Assembly (NCBI RefSeq): GCF_009689005.1
Contig: NZ_AP021879.1
Span: forward strand, 4,030,001-4,094,000
Direction of reading: 5' to 3'
Source of the DNA: Desulfosarcina ovata subsp. ovata
GTDB lineage: Bacteria > Desulfobacterota > Desulfobacteria > Desulfobacterales > Desulfosarcinaceae
Length of the DNA: 64,000 bases
Below are positions 10,783 through 18,563 of this stretch, in pieces. Numbering within the stretch: the first letter of the stretch is position 1; each line of letters starts with the position of its first letter. Position numbers and translations under genes: made by a program. The notes beneath the pieces are model-generated. The model was not told the DNA's origin, searched no databases, and saw only the letters and a list, made by a program, of their open reading frames with translations.

Positions 10783-11340
10783 TCAGGCGTGGTTGCGCAG
10801 TTGCAGGTCCAGCGGGTGGGGGGTCAGGTAGGTCTGCTGGGCAAGATAGGGCTGGCGGTATTTGCGTACGAAATGGTTCAGCAGCGTTACCGGAACGATC
10901 AGCGGAACAGCTCCCTGGCGATAGTTTTCGATCATCTCGAGCACTTCCTGTTTTTCATCGGCCGAAAGTGCTTTTTTGAAGTAGCCCAGGATGTGCATCA
11001 GCACGTTGGTCTGTTTTGCTGCCGTGGCTTTCAGATGGAGTGCCTCCATGAGCTGCGATTCGTATTTCGTGTAGAGGGCTTCCGGCGGCATTGACTTGCC
11101 TTCGGCCACCAGTTTTCCCATGCTGCGGTAGTGCTTCGGGCTGTGGGCCATCAGCAACAATTTCTCGCGGGTATGGAACATCACCAGGTTGCCGATGGTG
11201 TGCCGGTTTTTGAGGGCATCACGCCAGCGCTTGAGGGTAAATACCTGCTCGATGAATGTCTCGCGCAACACCGGGTCGTGAAGACGCCCTTCCTCTTCTT
11301 TGGAGCAGGTGCTGACGCCGATTTTAATCAAATCTGCCAT
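10783..11340 (-). CDS. YbgA/DUF1722-domain protein with most of the DUF523 domain deleted
   Basis: The 185-residue product starts like a DUF523 domain (MADLIKIGVSTC) and jumps at once to the sequence that normally joins DUF523 to DUF1722 (EEEGRLHDPVLRETFIEQVF). A complete DUF1722 follows (about 35-170; VLMHILGYFKKALSADEK, LIVPVTLLNHFVRKY). Fused homologues are about 320 residues, so some 130 residues have been removed in frame. The function of the family is not established; association with DNA repair or photolyase genes has been noted. A GGGGA site precedes ATG. It may still be expressed as a stand-alone YbgA-like protein. Confidence 0.75.
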   Translation of the reverse strand: MADLIKIGVSTCSKEEEGRLHDPVLRETFIEQVFTLKRWRDALKNRHTIGNLVMFHTREKLLLMAHSPKHYRSMGKLVAEGKSMPPEALYTKYESQLMEALHLKATAAKQTNVLMHILGYFKKALSADEKQEVLEMIENYRQGAVPLIVPVTLLNHFVRKYRQPYLAQQTYLTPHPLDLQLRNHA

Positions 11341-11454
11341 TTTTTCCCCATGGGCATTGGATGTTCGAGCATAACACGTCCAACGGGCTCAGGAAACCCT
11401 GCCGGCTCATTCAGACAGGGTAACCGCATTCAGAGCCCGGATTAGAAAAATCTG

Positions 11455-11565
11455 GTCGCAGGCATGGCCAGCTCTTACAGAAAACGGTGTGGAACCAAAC
11501 AATTGGCACGCGTAGGAGCGGGCCATGCCCGCGAAAAACAAAAATCAATCCAAATGCGGTCACCC
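11455..11565. repeat. REP/BIME-like repeat R2, copy 1
   Basis: Two inverted REP-like arms, TCGCAGGCATGGCC and GGCCATGCCCGCGA, flank a variable middle. The same arrangement recurs at 34466-34580, including the trailing CCAAATGCGGT. The GTAGGAGCGG core is reminiscent of Pseudomonas REP sequences. It sits between two convergent-spaced minus-strand genes. Confidence 0.6.
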
Positions 11566-11568
11566 GGC

Positions 11569-11955
11569 TCATTCAGACGTTTCCCCGTCACCGAGAAGCG
11601 GAAACTTTGCATCGGTTTCAAAGATCACCAGGAAGCGTACCGCATCCGGTTTGTCGTCGATGCGGCAGCGACGGCAAATCTCCTTCACCAGAGGCGTGTC
11701 CTGCTCTTCGTTTATCTTGGTCAGGTGCAGGCGCAGGCCGAGGTAACCGTCGCCCTCCTCGCGGAAGAGGTAGGCCGCGTGAGGATTGGATTGAAGGTTG
11801 TGGTGGGTCAGGCGATCGCGCATGATAAAGGCCAGCGAACCGTCGTCCATCACATGGGGGCGGGCATAGATGGCAGTGTTGACCTTTCCCCGGTCGTCGG
11901 CGGTGGACAGGACGCCCATCCCCTTGGTCGTTTCAAAATAGTTTTTCAGTTTCAT
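11569..11955 (-). CDS. Pyridoxamine 5'-phosphate oxidase-fold protein
   Basis: A 128-residue split-barrel flavin-binding-type protein (GMGVLSTADDRGKVNTAIYARPHVM, FIMRDRLTHHNLQSNPHAAYLF). Members bind FMN, F420 or haem, and the substrate cannot be inferred. The start overlaps the stop of the upstream methyltransferase gene by ATGA, and an AGGAGG site lies inside the end of that gene, so the two are translationally coupled. Confidence 0.75.
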   Translation of the reverse strand: MKLKNYFETTKGMGVLSTADDRGKVNTAIYARPHVMDDGSLAFIMRDRLTHHNLQSNPHAAYLFREEGDGYLGLRLHLTKINEEQDTPLVKEICRRCRIDDKPDAVRFLVIFETDAKFPLLGDGETSE

Positions 11956-13154
11956 GTGTGCCTCCTATTTGATGATTCTTTTTTCGTTCCCCACACCGCG
12001 TAAACCGGGTCGGAATGGAGCCGTTCCCCGGCATACCGGTCGTCCCTGGGGCGTGGCAGTCCCCGCATGCTGTAGGTGCCGAAGCGGTGGAAACAACCGC
12101 TGGTCAGGAAGTACTCCATCACCAGCCCCATGCGTTCGAATTCGTGGAGCTGATCCCAGATGCGGACCGCCTTGGTTGGAAACCAGCGGTTGGAAAATGT
12201 GACCACGAAGGTGCCGCCCGGCTTGAGCACCCTTCCTACTTCGGCGAATACTTCCAGCGGATGGATAAGGTATTCGACAGAAACCGTGTTGACCACCATA
12301 TCGAATGCGGCGTCGGGATAGGGAAGGACCGGCGAGGTGTTCAGGTCTTGAACGTCTATGCCCGCCAATACGGGGTTCTGTTCAAGTTCGGTACGGTTCA
12401 TCCCCAGTCCGTGAACGGCTTCCAGATTCACCGTGTGGGGCAGGTGGGAAACCCAACTGCTCATCAGATCCAGTACCCGCATGCCGTCCCTGACGAAGCG
12501 TTTGTAAACGTTGGCGACCATCTCCCGGGCGGTTTGGTCCAGATGGTGGACCAGCCGGGGATGGGCGTAAAAGCGGTCGTCACTTTCCTGATCCTTTCGT
12601 TCAAAGGCTCCGGAGCTGAAAAAGTCGGTGGGCCGGTTCTTCCAGCGTGCCTGCATGCCCGGCCCCTCGGTAAGCATGCCGATCCAGTCCACACTGCTGC
12701 CGCCCCGTTCGGTGGTTTTCGCTTCGATTTGCCCCACGGTCATGGAGAGGGTCAGGGGATAGTCCGCCAGGGGATGGCCCAGATCCACCTGCATGTGGCC
12801 ATTGTTGATCCCCACGCAGCGGAATGGCTGCATGTTCTGGGGAAAGACTCCGGGCAAGCCGCGGATGCGACCCCTGGGGTAGAAGCGGCCGACCATGGGG
12901 GGCATGCAGAAGCGCTGGCGATCGATACACAGGGGCGCGGATTTCGAACCGAAAAGTTCCCCGACGGAAAAGTCCACCGTAATATTCTCCCTTTCCGGCC
13001 GGCCCATCAGGGCATCTCGGACGTTGTCCGGCAGCCAGTCCCGCCACAGGTTGACGCTCCTTGCGGCATAGCACTCCGTGTGCGTGGCGCCGGTGCTGTC
13101 CCATTTCAGCTGAAAGACAATATCAGCGATGCTGTCCATATCGATTTTATTCAT
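11952..13154 (-). CDS. FKBP-like domain fused to a SAM-dependent methyltransferase
   Basis: From the ATG at 13154 (GGAGG site in front; a longer frame begins at 13178) the product is 400 residues. Residues about 60-150 resemble an FKBP/SlyD-type peptidyl-prolyl isomerase (GRFYPRGRIRGLPGVFPQN, FRCVGINNGHMQVDLGHPL). Residues about 210-370 are a class I methyltransferase with motif I degenerated to VLDLMSSWVSHLP and a later motif GRVLKPGGTFVVTFSNRW. The combination is known in a small family of unknown substrate. It is coupled to the flavin-type gene downstream by a 4-base overlap, suggesting a shared role. Confidence 0.75.
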   Translation of the reverse strand: MNKIDMDSIADIVFQLKWDSTGATHTECYAARSVNLWRDWLPDNVRDALMGRPERENITVDFSVGELFGSKSAPLCIDRQRFCMPPMVGRFYPRGRIRGLPGVFPQNMQPFRCVGINNGHMQVDLGHPLADYPLTLSMTVGQIEAKTTERGGSSVDWIGMLTEGPGMQARWKNRPTDFFSSGAFERKDQESDDRFYAHPRLVHHLDQTAREMVANVYKRFVRDGMRVLDLMSSWVSHLPHTVNLEAVHGLGMNRTELEQNPVLAGIDVQDLNTSPVLPYPDAAFDMVVNTVSVEYLIHPLEVFAEVGRVLKPGGTFVVTFSNRWFPTKAVRIWDQLHEFERMGLVMEYFLTSGCFHRFGTYSMRGLPRPRDDRYAGERLHSDPVYAVWGTKKESSNRRHT

Positions 13155-13269
13155 GTCATCCTCCAAAGCGTTTTTCACGCTGAAGGTAACAATCGATGGG
13201 GATGGACGCCATATGAGCGGGTTAGCAGGTGACTAAGAGGGAAAACCTACCACAACGGAAATCGGCCTC

Positions 13270-14169
13270 TCAGGCAATGGAAAGCAGATAACTTCTCAGG
13301 TTGGTCCGACTGTTGCTCAGGCCGAATTTTTTGCGCAGGTTTTTGCGATGAAAATGGACCGTGGTTTGCGAGATGTTGAGGATGTCGGCAATTTCTTTGC
13401 TTGCCTTTCCGTCCTTGACCAGGGAGGCCACCTGAATTTCCTGGGGAGTGAGAATGATGCTGGCATTGGCCAGCTTCTGCATCATCGGTGAGATAATGTC
13501 CTGCAGGTGGGCATCGATGATCTCCACCAGATTTTTATCCTTGGCTTGCAGATTGACCCGTTTGAGTTTTTCCAGGTATGGCAGGACCAAATCCTTGACA
13601 TTGGTGATCACCTTCTGTTCGAGGTCGGATTTGTCATCTTCCCGTTGTTTGAGCAGGACTTTGAGGGCGATGTTGGCTTCTTCCAGTTCCACTTTCTGCC
13701 GGGTCAACTGGGCCTCGCTTTTTCTCAAGGCTTCTTCGGTGAGCTTTAGTGCCGTGATTTCCTCGTGGCTGACGACCACGCGTACGGATCCTTCGCCGGA
13801 CATGCGGATCGCGCGCATGTAATACCAGTGGGGACCGTCGGGGCCGTGGCAGGGGTAGTCAAAAAGAAACTCATCCACCTGGCCGCCTATGACGTTGCGG
13901 ATGCCGGTAGCCACCGCCTGGGCCTTTTCCCCTTCATCGCCACGGGTTGACTCACAGATTGCCAGATAGTTGTCGCCAATGGCGTCATAACCTTCGGACA
14001 TGCCGTTTTTTATGGCGAACTGACGCCAGGCCCGGTTGGTGTCCAGGATGATGCCCTTTTCATCCACAATAGCGATGTGGGCGGAGAGGGAATCCAGCAC
14101 GGTGCGGGCCTGCTCACTGGAGTAGCAAAGGGGCACGGCCGGGGGATGGGTTGGTTTGCGGTTGGTCAT
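13270..14169 (-). CDS. PAS-LuxR transcriptional regulator
   Basis: A 299-residue regulator. Residues 20-145 form a PAS domain (ARTVLDSLSAHIAIVDEKG), residues about 150-200 a coiled coil (KSEAQLTRQKVELEEAN), and the C-terminal 65 residues a LuxR-type helix-turn-helix (LTPQEIQVASLVKDGKASK, LNISQTTVHFHRKNLRKKFG). There is no receiver domain, so control is likely through ligand or redox sensing by the PAS domain. This architecture is common in sulfate reducers. Its target is unknown. A half-copy of repeat R1 sits just upstream of its start. Confidence 0.85.
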   Translation of the reverse strand: MTNRKPTHPPAVPLCYSSEQARTVLDSLSAHIAIVDEKGIILDTNRAWRQFAIKNGMSEGYDAIGDNYLAICESTRGDEGEKAQAVATGIRNVIGGQVDEFLFDYPCHGPDGPHWYYMRAIRMSGEGSVRVVVSHEEITALKLTEEALRKSEAQLTRQKVELEEANIALKVLLKQREDDKSDLEQKVITNVKDLVLPYLEKLKRVNLQAKDKNLVEIIDAHLQDIISPMMQKLANASIILTPQEIQVASLVKDGKASKEIADILNISQTTVHFHRKNLRKKFGLSNSRTNLRSYLLSIA

Positions 14170-14199
14170 TGGTTATGCCTAACCGTACAAAAAAGTTTA

Positions 14200-14250
14200 A
14201 GAGGCTGTTTGAAAAGTCCGTCTAAGCCCTGCTACCGGTGTTGAAATCTG
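14200..14250. repeat. Partial, inverted copy of repeat R1
   Basis: AGAGGCTGTTTGAAAAGTCC and the following bases match the reverse complement of the right end of the R1 copies at 8088-8230 and 40201-40344. Only one end is present. It lies 30 bp upstream of the PAS-LuxR start, and the remainder of 14251-14483 shows no gene. Confidence 0.5.
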
Positions 14251-14483
14251 GCAAAAAACTATCATATGAAAATGAAGATCACAAGATTCCATCGTCACTG
14301 TGTTTTTGTATGGGGCGGCCGACAATACTGCGGAAGGTTCATTAAGAATTAAGATTTGATAAATGTTGTTTGTGGTTCATTATCGTTCACAGCTGTCATT
14401 TTGACACATTTCATTTAACATTGCTCTTCGAATGAACTAAAAATGGATTGTTTGATACTGCTTTATGCAACATTGGGGCTCAG

Positions 14484-14536
14484 AAAAAAATGTCCGGTCC
14501 GCCCCGGCAACCTGCCGGGGCGGACCGGACATTTTT
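14484..14536 (-). terminator. Very strong hairpin, probable terminator of the mosB transcript
   Basis: A perfect 24-bp stem (14486-14509 with 14513-14536) and a 3-base loop, GC-rich in the middle. On the minus strand it is followed by a run of seven T, as expected for a Rho-independent terminator after mosB. On the plus strand the stem itself ends in five T, so it could work in both directions. Confidence 0.75.
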
Positions 14537-14551
14537 AGGGATGATATTTTT

Positions 14552-14638
14552 AAGATAATGTTTTTGGCAAGGCCAAAGGGAGGAAGCTGTATAACCCATA
14601 CCGCGACGACCGATAACGCAGCCCAAAAACATTATCTT
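14552..14638. repeat. 87-bp element bounded by 16-bp perfect inverted repeats
   Basis: AAGATAATGTTTTTGG at 14552-14567 is repeated exactly, in inverse, at 14623-14638. It lies between the mosB stop (14650) and the strong hairpin. It could be a miniature transposable element or a structured 3' untranslated region. No second copy was seen in this window. Confidence 0.55.
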
Positions 14639-14649
14639 GAATGCTATAA

Positions 14650-15480
14650 CTACTGGCGGTAGATAACCGTGCCCACATGTTCGCCGTTCATGGCCCGGGT
14701 GATGTTGCCCGGGATCATGCCGTTGATGACCTGCACCCGGTCGATGACCTCGCTGTTCTGGATGATTTCCAGGCACGGCCGTTCGATGACAAGGTCGTCC
14801 AGGTCCCTTTCCAGCAGATCCCTGGCACCGATTTCGGGAATGAATTCGGCGTCCGGCACCTTTTTGGGGTCGGCGGTGTAGAGGCCGTCCTCGTCCTTGA
14901 TGAAGAGGATGGTTCTCGATCCCAGCAGGTCGGCGAGGATGACCAGTCCCACATCGGTGCGGTGGATCGGTATGCGGCCTTTTTTGGGTTTGATGGCAAA
15001 GTAGTCGTAGGGCGGCATGCCGTGCATGACCGGAATGATGCCCTCGGCGAAGTAGGTCGGCAGTTTGATGATATCGGAGTGGGACATTTGGATGCCCCCC
15101 CAGGGTGAAAGCAAAGTGGCGACCATGAGGGCGTTCTGCTCGGAGATCATGCTGCCGAATTTGGCGATGATGCCCGTGGGCATGCCCATCTCGAGGCCGA
15201 TGGTGTAGATGTGCCGGCTACGGGTTCCCCCTCCGGTGGTGATCACCAGCTTTTGCTGCTTGCGGATCTGGACGATCTCTTTGAGGATGGCCGGCAGAGC
15301 TTTGGCTCCCCGGTCGCAGATGGACTGGCCGCCGATTTTCATGACCGCCACGTCCGGGTGCAGCCGCTCCTGGGGAGCCACATCCAGGTTGTCGATAAAC
15401 TCCTTGCTCACCAGGCTTTCGCCCATGAGCCGGCTTTTCACATGCAGACGCTTGCCGTCCTTATCCCTGACTAATGGCAT
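14650..15480 (-). CDS. mosB: Molybdenum storage protein subunit (MosB-like, amino-acid-kinase fold)
   Basis: A 276-residue protein matching the Azotobacter molybdenum storage protein, best to the beta subunit: VAVMKIGGQSICDRGAKALP, GGGTRSRHIYTIGLEMG, FIKDEDGLYTADPKK and VQVINGMIPGNITRAMNGEH. The fold is that of UMP kinase, but in MoSto it uses ATP to store polyoxomolybdate or tungstate clusters inside a hexameric cage. No alpha-subunit gene is adjacent, so the assembly may be homomeric. A small gene of unknown function precedes it by 42 bp. A molybdopterin enzyme is encoded in the same window at 23835, but a link is only inference. Confidence 0.85.
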   Translation of the reverse strand: MPLVRDKDGKRLHVKSRLMGESLVSKEFIDNLDVAPQERLHPDVAVMKIGGQSICDRGAKALPAILKEIVQIRKQQKLVITTGGGTRSRHIYTIGLEMGMPTGIIAKFGSMISEQNALMVATLLSPWGGIQMSHSDIIKLPTYFAEGIIPVMHGMPPYDYFAIKPKKGRIPIHRTDVGLVILADLLGSRTILFIKDEDGLYTADPKKVPDAEFIPEIGARDLLERDLDDLVIERPCLEIIQNSEVIDRVQVINGMIPGNITRAMNGEHVGTVIYRQ

Positions 15481-15522
15481 GGTTTCTCCTTTTGCTGGGG
15501 GGGTGAACGCCGGGCGAATAAA

Positions 15523-15729
15523 TTACTTGTGTGCCCCCTTATGGCCGCCGCCCTTCAGTTCCACAAGCTGGGCCCCCACAGCGCTGGCCAGCTGATCGAG
15601 TTCATTTTTCCGCAGATGTCCGGCATACACCTTCAGATCCACGCCGGAGACCGCGGCGACCCTGAAGCGCGGGGTTTTGGAACCATCTTTAACCTTTTGT
15701 CGTTCACGATAAAAAATTTGTCCAGCCAT
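15523..15729 (-). CDS. Small protein of unknown function upstream of mosB
   Basis: A 68-residue basic protein (pattern RVAAVSGVDLKVYAGHLRKN, then a Gly/His-rich tail GGGHKGAHK). It starts at an ATG with a good AAGGAGG site and a promoter-like sequence about 50 bp upstream, and ends 42 bp before mosB, so it heads a likely two-gene operon. I do not recognise a family. The His/Lys-rich tail might bind metal or oxyanion, which is speculation. Confidence 0.65.
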   Translation of the reverse strand: MAGQIFYRERQKVKDGSKTPRFRVAAVSGVDLKVYAGHLRKNELDQLASAVGAQLVELKGGGHKGAHK

Positions 15730-15778
15730 GATTGCCTCCTTGTTAAGTGAACAATGCCAAATATAGCACGATTTGTTT

Positions 15779-15807
15779 ATATTAAGACAAAATGCGGAAT
15801 GTGTAAA
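15779..15807 (-). promoter_or_regulatory. Candidate promoter of the mosB operon
   Basis: On the minus strand, TTTACA, a 17-base spacer and TAATAT (plus-strand positions 15802-15807 and 15779-15784) lie about 50 bp upstream of the ATG at 15729. Confidence 0.45.
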
Positions 15808-16186
15808 GATCCGAAAATAATGGGCATTTTTTCTATTTGAACGGCTTGCGGGGATTTGCCCGATTTTACCGGTATCGGTTATTTCGCGTTACTCCATTTC
15901 CTCATCGTCAGGCCTTACTGGAAGCAACGGTAATTGGCGACGTGGCGCCAGTAACGCGCCGCCAGTGACCGGGAATACGGGGCACAATAGCGTTTGACGA
16001 TAATGTGCCCCAGCCGATATTATACTTCTCGTATCAACCCTTTCTTTTCCCGGTCCACGGCACCCTTTCGGCGGGTGCCGGACAGTCACCGCGACCCGAT
16101 GGTGCGCAATTATTCCTTTTCACCGGTGGCAACTATTTTTCCAAAGTCCTTGCTCGACCTGGCAGGGCAACTGCGGGAGTTGTGTT
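15808..16186. other. Intergenic stretch without a recognised gene
   Basis: This stretch separates the mosB operon from a divergent pseudogene. It contains small hairpins (for example GGGTGCC/GGCACCC around 16050-16080) but no supported coding sequence. Confidence 0.4.
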
Positions 16187-16823
16187 ATGAAACACGCGAT
16201 TATCGGCAATGGCATTGCCGGTGTGTGTGCGGCCGAGGCCATCCGGGTGATCGATGAAACGGCCAACATCACCATCATCGGTGACGAAACGTTTCCCCCA
16301 TACATACAGCCGCTCCATGATCAGCCATGTACTGGAAGGATCCCAGCCCCACGCGAAACTGCCCATCCGATCGGAGCGCTTTTACGACGATTTGAACATC
16401 CAGGCGCTGCTCGGCCGGCTGGCCACCGGCATTGATGTGGATGACAGGCACGTGCTGTTGCCGGACGGTGTCCGGGCCGGTTTCGATCGGCTGCTCATCG
16501 CCGCCGGTTCCGATCCTCGCCCGTTGGATGCCGAGGGAATGGAGCTGAAAAATATTTTTTACATGCGTACCCAGGAACACGCCCGCCAGCAGGTGGCCGC
16601 CCTGGAGGGGGTCCGGCGGGCTTCAAGGCCGCCTACGGCTTGCTTCGGCGCGGTCTTGCAGTGACCTTGCTGATCACGTCAGGCTATCCGCTCAGCATGC
16701 AGGTGGATCCGGTGGCCGGGCAGATTATTCTGGACGCGCTGGTGCGCCACGGATTGACCGTGGAGGTGGGTGTCAGCGTCACCGCCTTCGAGGGCAACGG
16801 CCGGGGAGCTATAGGGAGCTATA
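16187..16823 (+). pseudogene. Broken NAD(P)/FAD-dependent oxidoreductase
   Basis: The start (ATG 16187, GGGAG site) encodes a typical Rossmann beginning, MKHAIIGNGIAGVCAAEAIR. A 4-bp tandem duplication (ATACATAC near 16300) shifts the frame; removing one ATAC restores FPPYSRSMISHVLEGSQP. The second part (DRLLIAAGSDPRPLDAEGM, FYMRTQEHARQQVAALEGV) is joined to FKAAYGLLRRGLAV with loss of the central nucleotide-binding glycine loop. The third part ends at the repeat element at 16824. Three lesions make it non-functional. The intact family resembles rubredoxin- or nitrite-reductase-type flavoproteins. Confidence 0.85.
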
Positions 16824-16968
16824 GAGGACGTTCCTCGGATTTCCGAATTACAATTTTAGATCAGTCGACTAAAAAGTTATTATGCCACGAAAAGCCTGCA
16901 TAGACGCCCCTGGAGTGTTGCATCACATCATTTTAATCTGAAAATCCGATAAACCGAGGAATGTCCCT
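16824..16968 (+). mobile_element. RAYT-derived miniature element (family M1), copy 1
   Basis: About 145 bp, bounded by inverted ends GGACGTTCCTCGG and CCGAGGAATGTCC. Inside it keeps the start of a REP-associated tyrosine transposase gene (MPRKACIDAPGVLHHII, then a stop), with the rest deleted. Two further copies are at 23657-23800 and 34146-34430. This copy truncates the flavoprotein pseudogene. Confidence 0.8.
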
Positions 16969-17182
16969 CGAAGTCCTTGAATGGTCATGCTCTCACTCAT
17001 GGGCGACACTTTATAAAAACCGCGTTTCGAGTTCAGCTTTCTTTTTCAAAGAGCGAGAAAATCTATACAATTACGGCTGATAGTGAATTTGCCCCAATTT
17101 GGGTTTACACCCTAGGCAAACCGTGTTGGACTAAAGCCGTATTGGCTCTTTTTTCAGGTTGATTATCATTTTTTTTAAATGT

Positions 17183-17211
17183 TTGACACGCATCCGTAAG
17201 GTTGGCATATT
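17183..17211 (+). promoter_or_regulatory. Candidate promoter of the SIR2/nSTAND/TIR genes
   Basis: TTGACA at 17183-17188, a 17-base spacer and CATATT at 17206-17211, about 95 bp before the likely start codon at 17307. The preceding 200 bp (16970-17180) show no gene. Confidence 0.45.
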
Positions 17212-17306
17212 TGATTTATAATTGCAACTTTCCCATACCAGATGGCCCTTCACCAATTCGTGCTGATGTTTGTCGTTCTTGTATACCTTATAAGGATCGA
17301 ATCGAT

Positions 17307-18401
17307 ATGCAAATACCGATATCAATTGAAGAGATAGTTAAGAGTTTCAAGCATGACAAGGTTATTATTTTGCTCGGCCCTGATATTGTCATAAACAAGA
17401 ACGGCGATACATTATTGAACAATTTACTGAAATATCTAAGGGAACAAAACTTCGACAAAGATATCGATCTTGGCCGTGACAATCTCTTTATATGCGACAA
17501 TAAAACAAAAAATAGAATGTACAGTTTTATTGAAGAATACTTTCAGTCCAATACCCAAACCAGCAAAATATACGAACAACTGGCATTGATTCCATGCCAC
17601 CTGATTGTTTCGATAACACCAGACTCGTTAATGAAGCAAGCTTTTGAGGATTGCGGGATTGATCATGCTTTCAGATATTATGTTAAAAATAAACCAGGAA
17701 AAGAGGTTGACGTACCTACTAAAGAAAAACCCCTTTTATATAATTTGTTCGGAAGCATTGAAGATCAAAATTCACTTGTCTGCAACCTAGACGATCTCTT
17801 GCAATTTCTCTTCTCAATAATAAAAGAATACGAACTTCCTATAAATCTTAGGCGATCTTTTGATGTCGCTAATTATTTTGTATTTTTAGGATTCAATTTC
17901 AATAAATGGTATTTGAAGCTGTTGCTTAAATTGTTGAATCTGACCACTGATAAATTTTCCATGGCTGCCGAGTATCTTCTTATTGATGATGACAAACTCA
18001 TTAGAACATACGATATCCATTATGGTGTCAAAATTATCGAAACAGATATCGAAAAGTTTGTCAATGACCTATATGAAAAATCAAGGGAATTATACTATCT
18101 TCGGGAGAAAAAAGAGATCACACAAATCTCTATTAAAGAAGTTGCAAAAGATCTAATGAAGCAGGATAAGATAAAGGAGTCCATCGATATTATTCTTGAA
18201 GAATTGGAAAGCAGAGAAAAAAAGGATGCACTCGACAGCGACCAAAAGGACATGCTCGATGAAATCATAGGTCTCTCCGCCCGTTATCACCGTCTGGAAC
18301 GGTCTTCAAGAAAAAACACACTTTCAAAGGATGATGTCGAAACTACAAGAAACAAACTAGTTGAGGCCTTAAAGGATATTGTCGATGAAATAAGCTTTTA
18401 A
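17307..18401 (+). CDS. SIR2-like domain protein with C-terminal effector-associated domain (EAD11-type)
   Basis: The frame is open from 17202, but the candidate promoter and an AAGG site favour ATG 17307 (364 residues). Residues 1-205 are SIR2-like: VIILLGPDIVINKNG, then PCHLIVSITPDSLMKQAF, LLYNLFGSIEDQNSLVCNLD and FVFLGFNFNKWYLKLLL. Where active sirtuins have a catalytic His in K-L-H-G, this protein has N-L-F-G, so NAD hydrolysis is doubtful. Residues about 276-364 match the EAD11 adapter pattern (EIIGLSARYHRLERSSRK). A related EAD occurs in the TIR protein downstream, implying that the two assemble through like-with-like EAD contacts around the nSTAND ATPase. The low GC content suggests horizontal transfer. 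Confidence 0.7.
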   Translation: MQIPISIEEIVKSFKHDKVIILLGPDIVINKNGDTLLNNLLKYLREQNFDKDIDLGRDNLFICDNKTKNRMYSFIEEYFQSNTQTSKIYEQLALIPCHLIVSITPDSLMKQAFEDCGIDHAFRYYVKNKPGKEVDVPTKEKPLLYNLFGSIEDQNSLVCNLDDLLQFLFSIIKEYELPINLRRSFDVANYFVFLGFNFNKWYLKLLLKLLNLTTDKFSMAAEYLLIDDDKLIRTYDIHYGVKIIETDIEKFVNDLYEKSRELYYLREKKEITQISIKEVAKDLMKQDKIKESIDIILEELESREKKDALDSDQKDMLDEIIGLSARYHRLERSSRKNTLSKDDVETTRNKLVEALKDIVDEISF

Positions 18402-18563
18402 TCATATTATTCACCGATCTGAGCTTATCTTTCCACTGATACCTTCTTTTTTGAAAGGTGGAGCAATGATATGCTAAAAATGAACCGATACCCAGGATCG
18501 ATGCCTTTTACCCTTGCTCACGAAGGGATGTTTTTCGGTAGAGAAAAAGACATTGAAAAGCTG

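Noticed and set aside
12015-13232. Plus-strand frame (405 codons) opposite the FKBP-methyltransferase
   Set aside because: Antisense shadow; the minus-strand protein has two recognisable domains and a coupled downstream gene.
14480-14776. Minus-strand frame covering the strong hairpin
   Set aside because: It overlaps the mosB 3' end in another frame and runs through the terminator and inverted-repeat element.
17202-17306. Upstream start for the SIR2-like protein
   Set aside because: The first 35 codons overlap the promoter -10 and lack a ribosome-binding site; ATG 17307 fits family N-termini better.
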